Source of the DNA: an uncultured Pseudomonadota bacterium
GTDB lineage: Bacteria; Pseudomonadota; Gammaproteobacteria; Steroidobacterales; Steroidobacteraceae
Length of the DNA: 64,000 nucleotides
Assembly: GCA_903884235.1 (NCBI GenBank)
Contig: CAISEB010000006.1
Location: 1 to 64,000, forward strand
Direction: 5' to 3'
This document shows, piece by piece, positions 26,924 to 35,190 of this stretch (position 1 is the stretch's first letter; each line of letters begins with the position of its first letter). Under the pieces are notes generated by a model. The model worked only from the letters and a program-made list of their open reading frames with translations. It did no database searches and was not told the origin of the DNA. A program made the translations under genes and the position numbers.

Positions 26924-27513
26924 GACGCAACCTCTGCTGAAATCCGCTGGGCACGCTCGAGCATCTCCTCGCGGAACATCGCCCGGGCGCGCCTGAGGCT
27001 GAGGCCCTCGTCGAAGTAGCAGGCCGTGCGCAGTCCGACGAGCATCGCGTATGCAACCTCGGCGCGGGTCCTCGCATCGGTGCGGCTCGCGGCCGTGGGT
27101 TCGAACAGCTCGAGAAGGTAGGTCTTGCAGAACTGGTCGATCGCGACCTTGCCTCGCTTCAGCTCCTCGTCGTGCACTGCCGCCGCGAAGCACTGGAGCA
27201 TGAAGCCGATCTCGGACTTGTCGTCGGAGGTGCCACCGAAGAACAGGTCCGCGAGCAAGTCGATCTTCCGCCCCGGGCCCTCGTGCCGGAAGCTGCTCAT
27301 GCGCTCGATGATGCGTTCGACGATGTAGGCGAAGTAGCTCTGCAGGATCGCGTCGAGCCCCGGGAAGTAATACAGCAGATGACTCGGGGACATCCCGGCC
27401 GCGCGCGCGACATCGGCGAGCGTGGTCTTGGTATAGCCCTTCTCGATGACGCACGCGTGCAGTGCGTTGAAGATCGCCCGGCGTCGCTCGCCGGCCCGTC
27501 CAGCCTGGTGCAA
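26920..27513 (-). CDS. TetR-family regulator TetR-2, paralogue of TetR-1
   Basis: A 197-residue repressor inside the minus-strand acyl-CoA operon. Its helix-turn-helix reads TTLADVARAAGMSPSHLLYYF, differing by a single residue in the turn from TetR-1, and the ligand domain also aligns (IDLLADLFFGG against IDLLAELFFAG; AYAMLVGLRT against AYAMLVGMRT). Two repressors with the same recognition helix probably bind the same operators, at 8130 and 30363. It may act as the feedback regulator of its own operon. Confidence 0.85.
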   Translation of the reverse strand: MHQAGRAGERRRAIFNALHACVIEKGYTKTTLADVARAAGMSPSHLLYYFPGLDAILQSYFAYIVERIIERMSSFRHEGPGRKIDLLADLFFGGTSDDKSEIGFMLQCFAAAVHDEELKRGKVAIDQFCKTYLLELFEPTAASRTDARTRAEVAYAMLVGLRTACYFDEGLSLRRARAMFREEMLERAQRISAEVAS

Positions 27514-27560
27514 GGTCGCGCTCCTTACGGTGGTCGGATTCGCCCGGTGCCGTCCTGATC

Positions 27561-28313
27561 TCAGAGCTTGGATGACTCGCCGCCGTCGATCACGAGCACG
27601 GCGCCGGTCACGAAGTTCGACTTCGGCGAGGCCAGGTAGCAGACCATCGGCCCTATTTCCTCATCGACGCCCATGCGCCGCGCGGGGATCTTCTTCAGCC
27701 GCATCGCCAGGATCTCCGGCGACTCGAGCACGGCCTTCTGCGCGCTCGTCTCGAACGCGCCCGGCGCGATCGCATTCACCTGGACACCCTTGCTGGCCCA
27801 CTCGGCGGCGAGCGCCTTCGTGAACTGCAGCAGCGCGCCCTTGGACGAGGAGTACGCGACGAGGATCGGCTTGCCGAGGATGCCCGAGGTCGAGGCGATG
27901 TTGATGATCTTGCCGGAACGCTGCGGGATCATGTGGCGGCCGGCGGCGCGCGCGAGCGTAGCGGGTGCAGCGACGTTGACCGTGAACACCTCGTGCCAGA
28001 CGCTCTCGGCCTGGTCCAGGAAAGCACCGGCCGGCGCGATGCCCGCGTTGTTCACGACGATGTCGAGCCGCCCGAATGCGGCCACGGCCTCGTCGGCCAG
28101 CGCGCCGACCGCGGCGAGATCGCGCATGTCGCAGGGGCGGCCCTTGATGCGACCGGGATACCTGGCCTCGAGCTCGGCGAGATCGTCGGCCGAGCGCGCC
28201 GCGGCGAGCACGGACACACCCTGCTCGGCGAGGGCGACGGCCATCGCGCGGCCGAGTCCACGACTCGCGCCGGTGACGATCGCGACCTTGCCGTCGAGTT
28301 CAAGGTCCATCAT
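27561..28313 (-). CDS. Short-chain dehydrogenase/reductase
   Basis: A 250-residue classical SDR: TGASRGLGRAMA cofactor motif, basic residue after strand two (AAARSADD) which favours NADP, NNAG, catalytic NIASTSG and YSSSKGA. Its ATG overlaps the stop of the preceding acyl-CoA dehydrogenase (ATGA). In a beta-oxidation-like operon it probably oxidises a 3-hydroxyacyl-CoA or an alicyclic hydroxyl group. Confidence 0.9.
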   Translation of the reverse strand: MMDLELDGKVAIVTGASRGLGRAMAVALAEQGVSVLAAARSADDLAELEARYPGRIKGRPCDMRDLAAVGALADEAVAAFGRLDIVVNNAGIAPAGAFLDQAESVWHEVFTVNVAAPATLARAAGRHMIPQRSGKIINIASTSGILGKPILVAYSSSKGALLQFTKALAAEWASKGVQVNAIAPGAFETSAQKAVLESPEILAMRLKKIPARRMGVDEEIGPMVCYLASPKSNFVTGAVLVIDGGESSKL

Positions 28314-29440
28314 CGCACTTCCTCCGTCAGCTGCTTGGCGATGCCGAGGCGCAGCACCTCGGATGCCCCCTCGTAGATGCGCATCGGCCGTGCCTGGCGG
28401 TACAGGCGCTCGATCTTCGAATTCCGGATCAGGCCGAAGCGGCCCATCATCTGCACGCAGCGATCGACGATCTTGCAGGCCGCCTCGGTCGCGGCGAGCT
28501 TCGCCATCGACGAGTGGGGCAGGGCGGCTGCCGCGTCGTGCACGGCGTAGGAGGCCGCGCGGTAGGTCAGCAGCTGCGCCATTTCGAGCTCGGTCCAGCT
28601 GTCGGCCAGCATCTGCGCGACGGGGCCGAGCTTCGCGAGCGGACGGCCGAACTGGATGCGGGTGCGGGTGTGGCGCACGGCTTCCTCGAGGGCGGCACGC
28701 GCAAGGCCGCACGCGGCGCCGGCCACCGAGACGCGGAACACCGCGAGCGTGGCGAGCACGAGATCGAGGCCGCGACCCGGTTCGCCAAGACGCGCGCTCG
28801 CCGGCAGCTCCACATTGCGGAAGCGCAGCTCCGCGAGCACGTGCGGCGCCATGATCACGGGTGTGGGCGAAGTCGCCAAGCCCTTGACGGATGCCGGCAC
28901 GAGCACCATCGAGTAGCCGGCCTGCTCCTTCGCGAACGTCAGGTAGAAGTCCGCGGCGCCGCCGTTCGAGATGAACGACTTCGATCCGTTGAGCTTGAGT
29001 ATCCCGTCGGCCTCGGTGAGCTCGGTGGCGACTCGCTTGAGGTCGGAGCCCACGTCCTCCTCGGTCAGCGCAAGCGCGCCGAGCGCTTCGGCCTTCGCGA
29101 TCTTCGGCAGCCACTCGGCGCGCTGCGCCTCGGAGCCACCGACCGAGATCGCGTAGCTGCCGATGCCCTGTAGCGCGAACAGCGAGTCGAGGTGCGACGA
29201 GGTGCCCATGAGAATCTCGCGTACGAGGCAGATCGCGAGCGGGTCCGGCCGCTCGAACCTGCCGCCGTAGGCGCTCGGCACCATCAGGTCGCTCAGGCCG
29301 CTTTGCCGCAGCGCAGCAAGAACGCCCGGGTGCAGCTCGCTCATCTCGTCGGCTTGGGACGCGATCGGTTCCACGGCGCGGGCCAGATCCCTGGCTTGCC
29401 CCTGGATGGCGAGGTATTTCGGTTCGAGGTCGAAGTTCAT
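28310..29440 (-). CDS. Acyl-CoA dehydrogenase, unusual catalytic position
   Basis: A 376-residue acyl-CoA dehydrogenase: ALTEEDVGSDLKR near 125, RIQFGRPLAKLGP, and a C-terminal MMGRFGLIRNSKIERLYRQ with RIYEGASEV. The residue matching the usual Glu base is Asn. The protein could use a Glu from another helix, as isovaleryl-type enzymes do. The ATG at 29440 was chosen for AAGGA eight bases upstream; the frame extends to 29785 but that part is opposite the crotonase gene's coding sense. Confidence 0.88.
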   Translation of the reverse strand: MNFDLEPKYLAIQGQARDLARAVEPIASQADEMSELHPGVLAALRQSGLSDLMVPSAYGGRFERPDPLAICLVREILMGTSSHLDSLFALQGIGSYAISVGGSEAQRAEWLPKIAKAEALGALALTEEDVGSDLKRVATELTEADGILKLNGSKSFISNGGAADFYLTFAKEQAGYSMVLVPASVKGLATSPTPVIMAPHVLAELRFRNVELPASARLGEPGRGLDLVLATLAVFRVSVAGAACGLARAALEEAVRHTRTRIQFGRPLAKLGPVAQMLADSWTELEMAQLLTYRAASYAVHDAAAALPHSSMAKLAATEAACKIVDRCVQMMGRFGLIRNSKIERLYRQARPMRIYEGASEVLRLGIAKQLTEEVR

Positions 29441-29481
29441 GCGGGTCGTCCTTGCAGTCGATGCGGCGCCTTGGCGTCGGG

Positions 29482-30258
29482 TCAGGCGTTCTTCTTCTTG
29501 CGGCCCTCGAACTGGGGCTTGCGCTTCTCCATGAAGGCGGTCGCGCCTTCGATCATGTCCTTGGAGCCGATCGCCTGCACCAGCATGCCGAGGCTGGTCT
29601 GATAGTTGTCGCGGGCTTGGTTCCACCACAGGTTCGAGCTGATCTTGGCGATCTCGAGGTAGCGGGGGCTCATGTCCAGCAGCTGGTCCGCCCAGCGCGT
29701 GACTTCGGCCTCGAGCTCCTCCGGGGCCACCACCGCGTTGATCCAGCCGAGTTCGAGCGCTTCCTTCGCCGGGTAGCGCTTGCACAGGAACGCCACCTCC
29801 TTCGCGCGCTTCTCGCCGATGCTCATCGATAGGAAGTTGGTGCCGCCGAGCACGGGAGCACTGCCGATACGTACGCCGGTCTGCCCGAACGTCGCCTTTT
29901 CGGACGCGATCGCGAGGTCGCAGGCGATCACCAGTTCGTTGCCGCCGCCCGCGGCGGCGCCATTCACCGCGGCGATCACCGGACGCGGGCTCATGCGGAT
30001 CGCTTCGTACAGGTGCAGCGATCCGTAGAACATGCTGCGCAGGGCCTCGGCATTGGGGTTGCTGAGGTTGGCGAGGTAGCCACCCGCGCAGAACGCCTTA
30101 CCGGTCCCGGTCAGGACGATGACGCCCGCGTCCACCGAATCCTGGATCGCGGCGATCATTTCCTTCGCCATCGAGGCGTCGTAGGAGTTCATGCGCTCCG
30201 GCCGATTCAGCCGGATCCACGCCACTTCGCCGCGGCGTTCGACTTCGATATCAGACAT
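29482..30258 (-). CDS. Crotonase-family protein, MenB/BadI-like
   Basis: A 258-residue crotonase. The segment AAGGGNELVIACDLAIASEKATFGQTGVRIGS, followed by EKRAKEVAFLCKRYPAKEA and EKRKPQFEGR, is closer to naphthoate synthase and 2-ketocyclohexanecarboxyl-CoA hydrolase than to enoyl-CoA hydratases (only short parts are quoted as motifs GQTGVRIGS and CKRYPAKEA). Those enzymes make or break a carbon-carbon bond in a ring. A ring-opening role would suit the alicyclic context. AGGGGGAAG precedes the ATG. It is the first gene of a six-gene operon controlled from the 30353-30377 site. Confidence 0.85.
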   Translation of the reverse strand: MSDIEVERRGEVAWIRLNRPERMNSYDASMAKEMIAAIQDSVDAGVIVLTGTGKAFCAGGYLANLSNPNAEALRSMFYGSLHLYEAIRMSPRPVIAAVNGAAAGGGNELVIACDLAIASEKATFGQTGVRIGSAPVLGGTNFLSMSIGEKRAKEVAFLCKRYPAKEALELGWINAVVAPEELEAEVTRWADQLLDMSPRYLEIAKISSNLWWNQARDNYQTSLGMLVQAIGSKDMIEGATAFMEKRKPQFEGRKKKNA

Positions 30259-30352
30259 CGCTTCCCCCTGAAGACCGGTAACCGATCGTGACTCTAACTT
30301 GCGCGTGCCGCCGGCGGATTGCTCGGCGTGGCGCTTGACATTCCCCATAGTC

Positions 30353-30377
30353 TGTGAAAAATTTGAACGAAGTTCAA
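30353..30377. promoter_or_regulatory. Candidate TetR operator between two divergent operons
   Basis: TGTGAAAAATTTGAACGA at 30353-30370 is identical to 8120-8137; it continues into the dyad TTGAACGAAGTTCAA at 30363-30377, in which TTGAAC and GTTCAA are perfect six-base arms. The site lies 95 bases upstream of the crotonase gene (minus) and 271 bases upstream of the split-barrel gene (plus), so one repressor could control both directions. Confidence 0.7.
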
Positions 30378-30647
30378 GGCTTGCTTGATAACAGCAAGTA
30401 ACCTTTACTCGAGGGGGGCGATTCCGGGCCGGCGACGGCGAGGAATCTTCAGGAAGCTTGGCTCGCCATCTGCCACGCCGAAGCGTTTCGACGCCGTCCA
30501 GCACCGATGCTGCGACGCAGCGGAACGGGTCGTCGACCGATGTGGGGCCTGGGCGGACACCTCGTCCATGTCAGTACGTCGGGGACCTCCAGTCCCTACA
30601 ATAGAACGGTCCCAAAGCCAGTTCCTGCATCTACGGAGAAAACAAAA

Positions 30648-31223
30648 ATGTCCGAGTCGAAAGAGATGAAATTCGATCCGACCAAGCTTGAGACGGTGAA
30701 CGTCTCCACCGACTACCCGATGGAGCCGGATGAGTTCACCACGCTGTTCAAGTACAACGCGTACTGCTCGATGGCGCACGTGAACAAGAAGGGCTACCCG
30801 ATCGTCACGCCGATGTTCTACGTCGTGCTCGAGGACGGCTTCCTCTACATGAGCTCCATCAAGAAGCACCGCGCGAAGGTGATGGACCTCGAGGAAAACC
30901 CGAAGATGTCCGTCAGCATCTCGAACGACGGCTGCAACCTGAAGCGCCAGAAGGCGATCCTGATCATCGGCCACGGCGAAGTCAGCTACGAAGACGAGCT
31001 GATGCGCAAGGTCCACTGGGCGATCCTCGACAAGTACTGGTCCGAGGTGAAGAGCCCCGAGCAGCGCGCGGCCGCGTTCGCCGCCGTGCACACGCCGCTG
31101 CGCGCGATCATCAAGGTCGTGCCGACCAAGACCATGAGCTGGGACTTCGGCAAGATGGTCATGGCCTACGAGAAGGGCGTCTGGTTCAACGAGGCCTACC
31201 TCTGCTCGAAGCAGTACGAGTAA
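30648..31223 (+). CDS. Split-beta-barrel (PNPOx-like) flavin/deazaflavin protein
   Basis: A 191-residue protein of the pyridoxamine-phosphate-oxidase-like split-barrel family, which includes F420-binding FDOR proteins. It has the typical pattern YCSMAHVNKKGYPIVTPMFYVV, a GFLYMSS strand and HRAKVMDLEENPKMSVSI. It lies first in the eight-gene operon that encodes CofGH, FGD and CofE, so F420 is the likely cofactor, but FMN or haem cannot be excluded from sequence. The ATG at 30648 has GGAG nine bases upstream; an in-frame extension to 30507 is not coding. Confidence 0.75.
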   Translation: MSESKEMKFDPTKLETVNVSTDYPMEPDEFTTLFKYNAYCSMAHVNKKGYPIVTPMFYVVLEDGFLYMSSIKKHRAKVMDLEENPKMSVSISNDGCNLKRQKAILIIGHGEVSYEDELMRKVHWAILDKYWSEVKSPEQRAAAFAAVHTPLRAIIKVVPTKTMSWDFGKMVMAYEKGVWFNEAYLCSKQYE

Positions 31224-31283
31224 CAGCGCCGACTTCCTGAAGGACGTCGACAACTCGATCGGGACAACTGCGAGGACTTTGCA

Positions 31284-32945
31284 ATGGGCCGTTGGGACGA
31301 CAAGACGATTCGTGCAGCACGCAAGTGGGAAAGCTGGAAGATGGAGGAATACCCCCTCCACGACCGGGTGCTGACGAAGATCATCGAGGACAAGGCCCGC
31401 AAGCATCCCGATCGGGTTGTATTCCAGTTCCGTGACTATCCGATCACGAACGGGGAATTCAACGAGCGCATCAACAAGGCGGCGAATGGCCTGATCAGGC
31501 TGGGCGTGAAGCCGGGCGACAAGGTGGCGATCATGCTGCCGAACGTCCCGGAGTTCCTGTACAGCTGGTTCGGCACGAACAAGGCCGGTGCCGCCGAGGT
31601 GCCGATCAACGCCGCGCTGAAGGGCCAGGGCCTGACCTACCAGATCGACCAGTCCGACTGCGTCGTGCTGATCGCGCACACCGATTACCTCGATCGCCTG
31701 CCCGAAGTGATGGGCGATCTGAAGAAGCTCACCCACGTCGTGTGGGTCAAGGGCGCCAGCTACACCGAGGCGCTCCCCTCGTTCCCGGGCATGGCGGCGT
31801 TGACGTACGAGGAGCTGGTCGCCGGCTCCGGTGACGCGCCGAAGGTCATCGTCCACTACCGCGACCTCGCGACGATCCTCTACACCTCCGGTACGACCGG
31901 CGTGTCGAAGGGCGTCGAGATGGGCCACCGCTACTGGTACGACATCTGGACCGAGGCGGTGAAGTACGCCCGCTACACCGAGGACGACGTCCTCTACACC
32001 GGCCTGCCGTTCTTCCACGGCAATGCGCAGGGCATCACGGTCGGTCCCGCGATCATGGCCGACGCCAAGGCGGTCATCGTCGAGCGCTTCTCGGCGAGCC
32101 AGCTGTGGGACGACTGCCGTCGCTGGGAGTGCACCGAGGCGAACTACATCGGCGGCATCATCCCGATCCTGCTCAAGCAGGACCCAAAGGAGAACGACGG
32201 CGATAATCCGGTGCGCCTGATGGTCGGCGCCGCGGCGCCTGCCGACGAGTGGCATGCCTTCCAGACCCGCTTCAACACGAAGCTGCTCGAGGTCTATGGC
32301 ATGACCGAGTGCTACTGCTGTCTCGCGAGCCCCTACGACGCGCCGCGCGCGGGCTCCTGTGGCCAGGCGATCACCGGCTGGGACGTCCGCATCGTCGATG
32401 ACGACGATGAGGACTGCGCACCGGACACGGTGGGCGAGTTCATCTGCCGGTCCAACAAGATGTTCGTCGGGACCTCCGGCTACTACAAGAAGCCCGAGGC
32501 GACGCTCGACCTGTTCAAGAACGGCTGGATCCACACGGGCGACCTCGGCCGCCGTGATGCCGACGGTTACTTCTACTTCGCGGACCGCAAGAAGCAGGCG
32601 ATCCGTCGCCGCGGCGAGAACATCTCGTCGTTCGAGGTCGAGTCCGTGATCGGCACGCACCCGTCCGTCCTCGAGTCCTGCGTCGTCGGCGTGCCATCCG
32701 ACGTCGGCGAGGAGGAGGTCAAGGCGGTGGTTGTGCTGAAGCCCGGCCACACCGCGACGCCGGAGGAACTGATCCACTGGTGTGCGCCGCGCATGGCGTA
32801 CTTCGCGATCCCGCGCTACATCGCGATCCGCGAAACGCTGCCGAAGACGCCGAGCGAGCGCGTCGAGAAATTCAAGCTCAAGTCCGAAGGCATCACCGAG
32901 GACTGCTGGGACCGCGAGAAGGCGGGCATCAAGCTCGCACGGTGA
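31284..32945 (+). CDS. Acyl-CoA synthetase (AMP-forming), CaiC-like
   Basis: A 553-residue ANL ligase with YTSGTTGVSKG, the acceptor motif YGMTECYCC, WIHTGDLG and a late RRRGENISS hinge segment; the C-terminal catalytic Lys lies in PSERVEKFKLK. It activates a carboxylic acid as a CoA thioester, the entry step of a degradation pathway. Sequence style is that of crotonobetaine/carnitine-CoA ligase-like enzymes. The GAGGA eight bases upstream supports the ATG at 31284. Confidence 0.9.
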   Translation: MGRWDDKTIRAARKWESWKMEEYPLHDRVLTKIIEDKARKHPDRVVFQFRDYPITNGEFNERINKAANGLIRLGVKPGDKVAIMLPNVPEFLYSWFGTNKAGAAEVPINAALKGQGLTYQIDQSDCVVLIAHTDYLDRLPEVMGDLKKLTHVVWVKGASYTEALPSFPGMAALTYEELVAGSGDAPKVIVHYRDLATILYTSGTTGVSKGVEMGHRYWYDIWTEAVKYARYTEDDVLYTGLPFFHGNAQGITVGPAIMADAKAVIVERFSASQLWDDCRRWECTEANYIGGIIPILLKQDPKENDGDNPVRLMVGAAAPADEWHAFQTRFNTKLLEVYGMTECYCCLASPYDAPRAGSCGQAITGWDVRIVDDDDEDCAPDTVGEFICRSNKMFVGTSGYYKKPEATLDLFKNGWIHTGDLGRRDADGYFYFADRKKQAIRRRGENISSFEVESVIGTHPSVLESCVVGVPSDVGEEEVKAVVVLKPGHTATPEELIHWCAPRMAYFAIPRYIAIRETLPKTPSERVEKFKLKSEGITEDCWDREKAGIKLAR

Positions 32946-32952
32946 CGATCAC

Positions 32953-32980
32953 GAGGTGCCGGGGCATGCCCCGGCACCTC
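32953..32980 (+). other. Perfect 28-base palindrome between ligase and flavoprotein genes
   Basis: Arms of 13 bases (GAGGTGCCGGGGC and its exact complement) meet at a central AT. It would form a very stable hairpin in the mRNA, without a T-run. Its place in the middle of an operon suggests processing or partial attenuation between the ligase and the exported flavoprotein. Confidence 0.6.
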
Positions 32981-33021
32981 CCGTCGCTGGCTACATCACG
33001 AACTCGAATCGGGGGGGCGGC

Positions 33022-34779
33022 ATGGCTGAAGGCAACAAGAATCTGACGCGTCGGCAGGTGATCGTCGGCGCGAGCGCAGCGACGGTGACGCTGGGTGCGG
33101 TGACCCTCGGGTCGTCGAAGGCGCAGGCCGCCGGCCGCTGGGACCATGAATCCGACATCGTCGTCGTCGGCAGTGGAGCGGGCGCGTCCACCGCGGCGCT
33201 CATTGCGCACGACAACGGTGACAGCGTCACGGTGCTCGAGAAGGCACCGATCGTCGGTGGCACCTCGGCGAAGTCCGCCGGCGTGCTCTGGATCCCGAAC
33301 AACTTCGCGCTGCGCGGCCGCAAGATCGAGGACAAGAAGGAGGACTGCGTCCGGTTCATGGCGCGCTACTCCTATCCCGAGCGGTTCAACGCCTCGCAGC
33401 CAAACCTCGGGATCGGCGAACGCAACCTGGCGATGCTCGAGACGTTCTACGACAACGCCTCGCCGACGATCGAGCGACTGCAGAAGATCGGAGCCCTCGA
33501 GGTCGCGGAGTGGCGCATGTTCGCGCTTGATCGCCCCGCGACCGACTATCTCGACCATGTGCTCGAGAACAAGGTGCCTGCCGGTCGTACGCTTGGCCCC
33601 CTGAAGGCGGATGGCAAGACGGTCGGCCTCGGGGTCGATCTGATGATCCACCTGAACGGGGCGCTCAAGAAGAAGGGCATCCCGGTCCTGGTCAACCACC
33701 GCGTCGTGCGCGTGGTTACGAACCCGGCCGGTCGCGTCGTCGGCGTCGAAGCGGAATCCGGCGGCAAGACCGTCACGGTCCGTGCCCGCAAAGCCGTCAT
33801 CTTCGGCACCGGGGGCTATGCCCACAACCCGGAATTCGTCGCGACCTACCAGCGCGTCCCGATCTATGGCGCCTGCGCGCATCCGTGGTCGACGGGCGAC
33901 TTCATCAACATCGCCGGTGCCGCGGGTGCGCGCCTCGGCTACATGGCGGGCGCCTGGCGTACGCAGATCCTCCTCGAGGAGGCGCTGCAGAATCCGAACC
34001 TCGCGGCCGGCGTGTTCTTCCCGCCGGGCGACTCGATGCTGCAGGTCAATCGATACGGCAAGCGTGTCGTCGACGAGAAGCGCAACTACAACGACCGTAC
34101 GGAGATCCACGCCCAGTTCAACCCGACCGAGGCGGAGTACCCGAACCACCTGATGTTCATGGTGTACGACGAGCGCACGGCGGACGGCTTCGCCGGCGCC
34201 TACCCGCTGCCCGAGAAGCCGACGGGCGCGCCCTACGTGATCAGCGCCGACACGCTCGACGGCCTCGCCGCGAAGCTCGCCGAGCGCCTGAAGGACGTGG
34301 GCCCGAAGACCGGCAACTTCTCGCTGTCGGCGGATTTCGCCGCCAACCTCAAGGCGTCGATCGTGCGCTACAACGCCTTCGCGAAGACGGGCAAGGACGA
34401 GGACTTCAGCCGCGGCAAGCACTCCTACGACACGGAGTGGCACGCGGTGTTCTCGCCGATGCACCCGGGCTCGAAGTATCCGAAGAACCCGTCGCCGAAC
34501 GCCACGATGCATCCGCTTTCAGCAAAGGGGCCGTACTACGCGATCATCCTCGCGAGCGGCTGCCTCGACACGAACGGTGGTCCCCAGATCGACCCGAAGG
34601 GGCGCGTCCTGAACACCAAGGACCAGCCGATTCCGGGCCTCTACGGCGCCGGCAACTGCATCGCGAGCCCGTCGCGGTACGCGTACTGGGGCGCGGGGCA
34701 TACGCTCGGCAATGCCATCACCTGGGGCGCGGTTGCGGCCAACAACGCGCACGCCGAGACGCCGAGCGAGGCCGAATGA
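33022..34779 (+). CDS. Tat-exported FAD-binding dehydrogenase, 3-ketosteroid dehydrogenase-like
   Basis: A 585-residue flavoprotein. The N-terminus NLTRRQVIVGASAATVTLG carries a twin-Arg followed by a hydrophobic stretch and AQAA, a Tat signal, so it acts in the periplasm. The FAD motif VVVGSGAGASTAAL is followed by GGTSAKSAGVLWIPNN; near the C-terminus GLYGAGNCIASPSRYAYWGAG corresponds to the Tyr-containing active-site segment of KstD-type enzymes. These introduce a 1(2) double bond in 3-keto steroids or similar. No haem domain is fused; the overlapping next gene encodes a cytochrome c. RBS GGGGGGGCGG precedes the ATG at 33022. Confidence 0.85.
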   Translation: MAEGNKNLTRRQVIVGASAATVTLGAVTLGSSKAQAAGRWDHESDIVVVGSGAGASTAALIAHDNGDSVTVLEKAPIVGGTSAKSAGVLWIPNNFALRGRKIEDKKEDCVRFMARYSYPERFNASQPNLGIGERNLAMLETFYDNASPTIERLQKIGALEVAEWRMFALDRPATDYLDHVLENKVPAGRTLGPLKADGKTVGLGVDLMIHLNGALKKKGIPVLVNHRVVRVVTNPAGRVVGVEAESGGKTVTVRARKAVIFGTGGYAHNPEFVATYQRVPIYGACAHPWSTGDFINIAGAAGARLGYMAGAWRTQILLEEALQNPNLAAGVFFPPGDSMLQVNRYGKRVVDEKRNYNDRTEIHAQFNPTEAEYPNHLMFMVYDERTADGFAGAYPLPEKPTGAPYVISADTLDGLAAKLAERLKDVGPKTGNFSLSADFAANLKASIVRYNAFAKTGKDEDFSRGKHSYDTEWHAVFSPMHPGSKYPKNPSPNATMHPLSAKGPYYAIILASGCLDTNGGPQIDPKGRVLNTKDQPIPGLYGAGNCIASPSRYAYWGAGHTLGNAITWGAVAANNAHAETPSEAE

Positions 34780-35171
34780 GCCGACCGGCGCGCTGGCGCC
34801 ACTGGGTCCCGGTCGTCGCACTGCTCGCGACCGGGGTCGCGCGGGGCGGGGACGTCAGCTTCCAGGGTGACCTGATGCCGGTGCTGAACGAGCGCTGCGT
34901 CATGTGCCACCTGGAGGGTGCCCAGCAGGCGAACTTCAGCCTCTATCCGGAGGCCTGGAGCCAGCTTGTCGGGGTCACCTCGACCGAGTCGCCGATGAAG
35001 CGGGTCGAGCCCGGCAAGCCCGACCAGAGCTACCTGTACCGAAAGCTGATGGGCACGCACCTCGAAGCCGGTGGCAGTGGCGCGCGGATGCCGATCCAGC
35101 AGGATCCACTCGATTCCGCCTTCCTCGCGCTGCTGCGGCAGTGGATCGAGCAGGGCGCCAAGCAAAACTGA
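34776..35171 (+). CDS. Exported monohaem c-type cytochrome
   Basis: A 131-residue protein with a short signal peptide (VPVVALLATGVARG) and one haem motif CVMCH at residues 41-45; Met105 in GARMP is a plausible axial ligand. The pattern is that of cytochrome c-like domains of the planctomycete type. Its ATG overlaps the stop of the Tat flavoprotein (ATGA), so it is most likely the electron acceptor of that dehydrogenase, passing electrons into the respiratory chain. Confidence 0.82.
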   Translation: MSRPARWRHWVPVVALLATGVARGGDVSFQGDLMPVLNERCVMCHLEGAQQANFSLYPEAWSQLVGVTSTESPMKRVEPGKPDQSYLYRKLMGTHLEAGGSGARMPIQQDPLDSAFLALLRQWIEQGAKQN

Positions 35172-35190
35172 GTCCCCGGGGGAGACGATC

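Noticed and set aside
30405-32777. A 790-codon minus-strand frame opposite the split-barrel and ligase genes.
   Set aside because: Antisense to two clear genes, no ribosome site, no family pattern.
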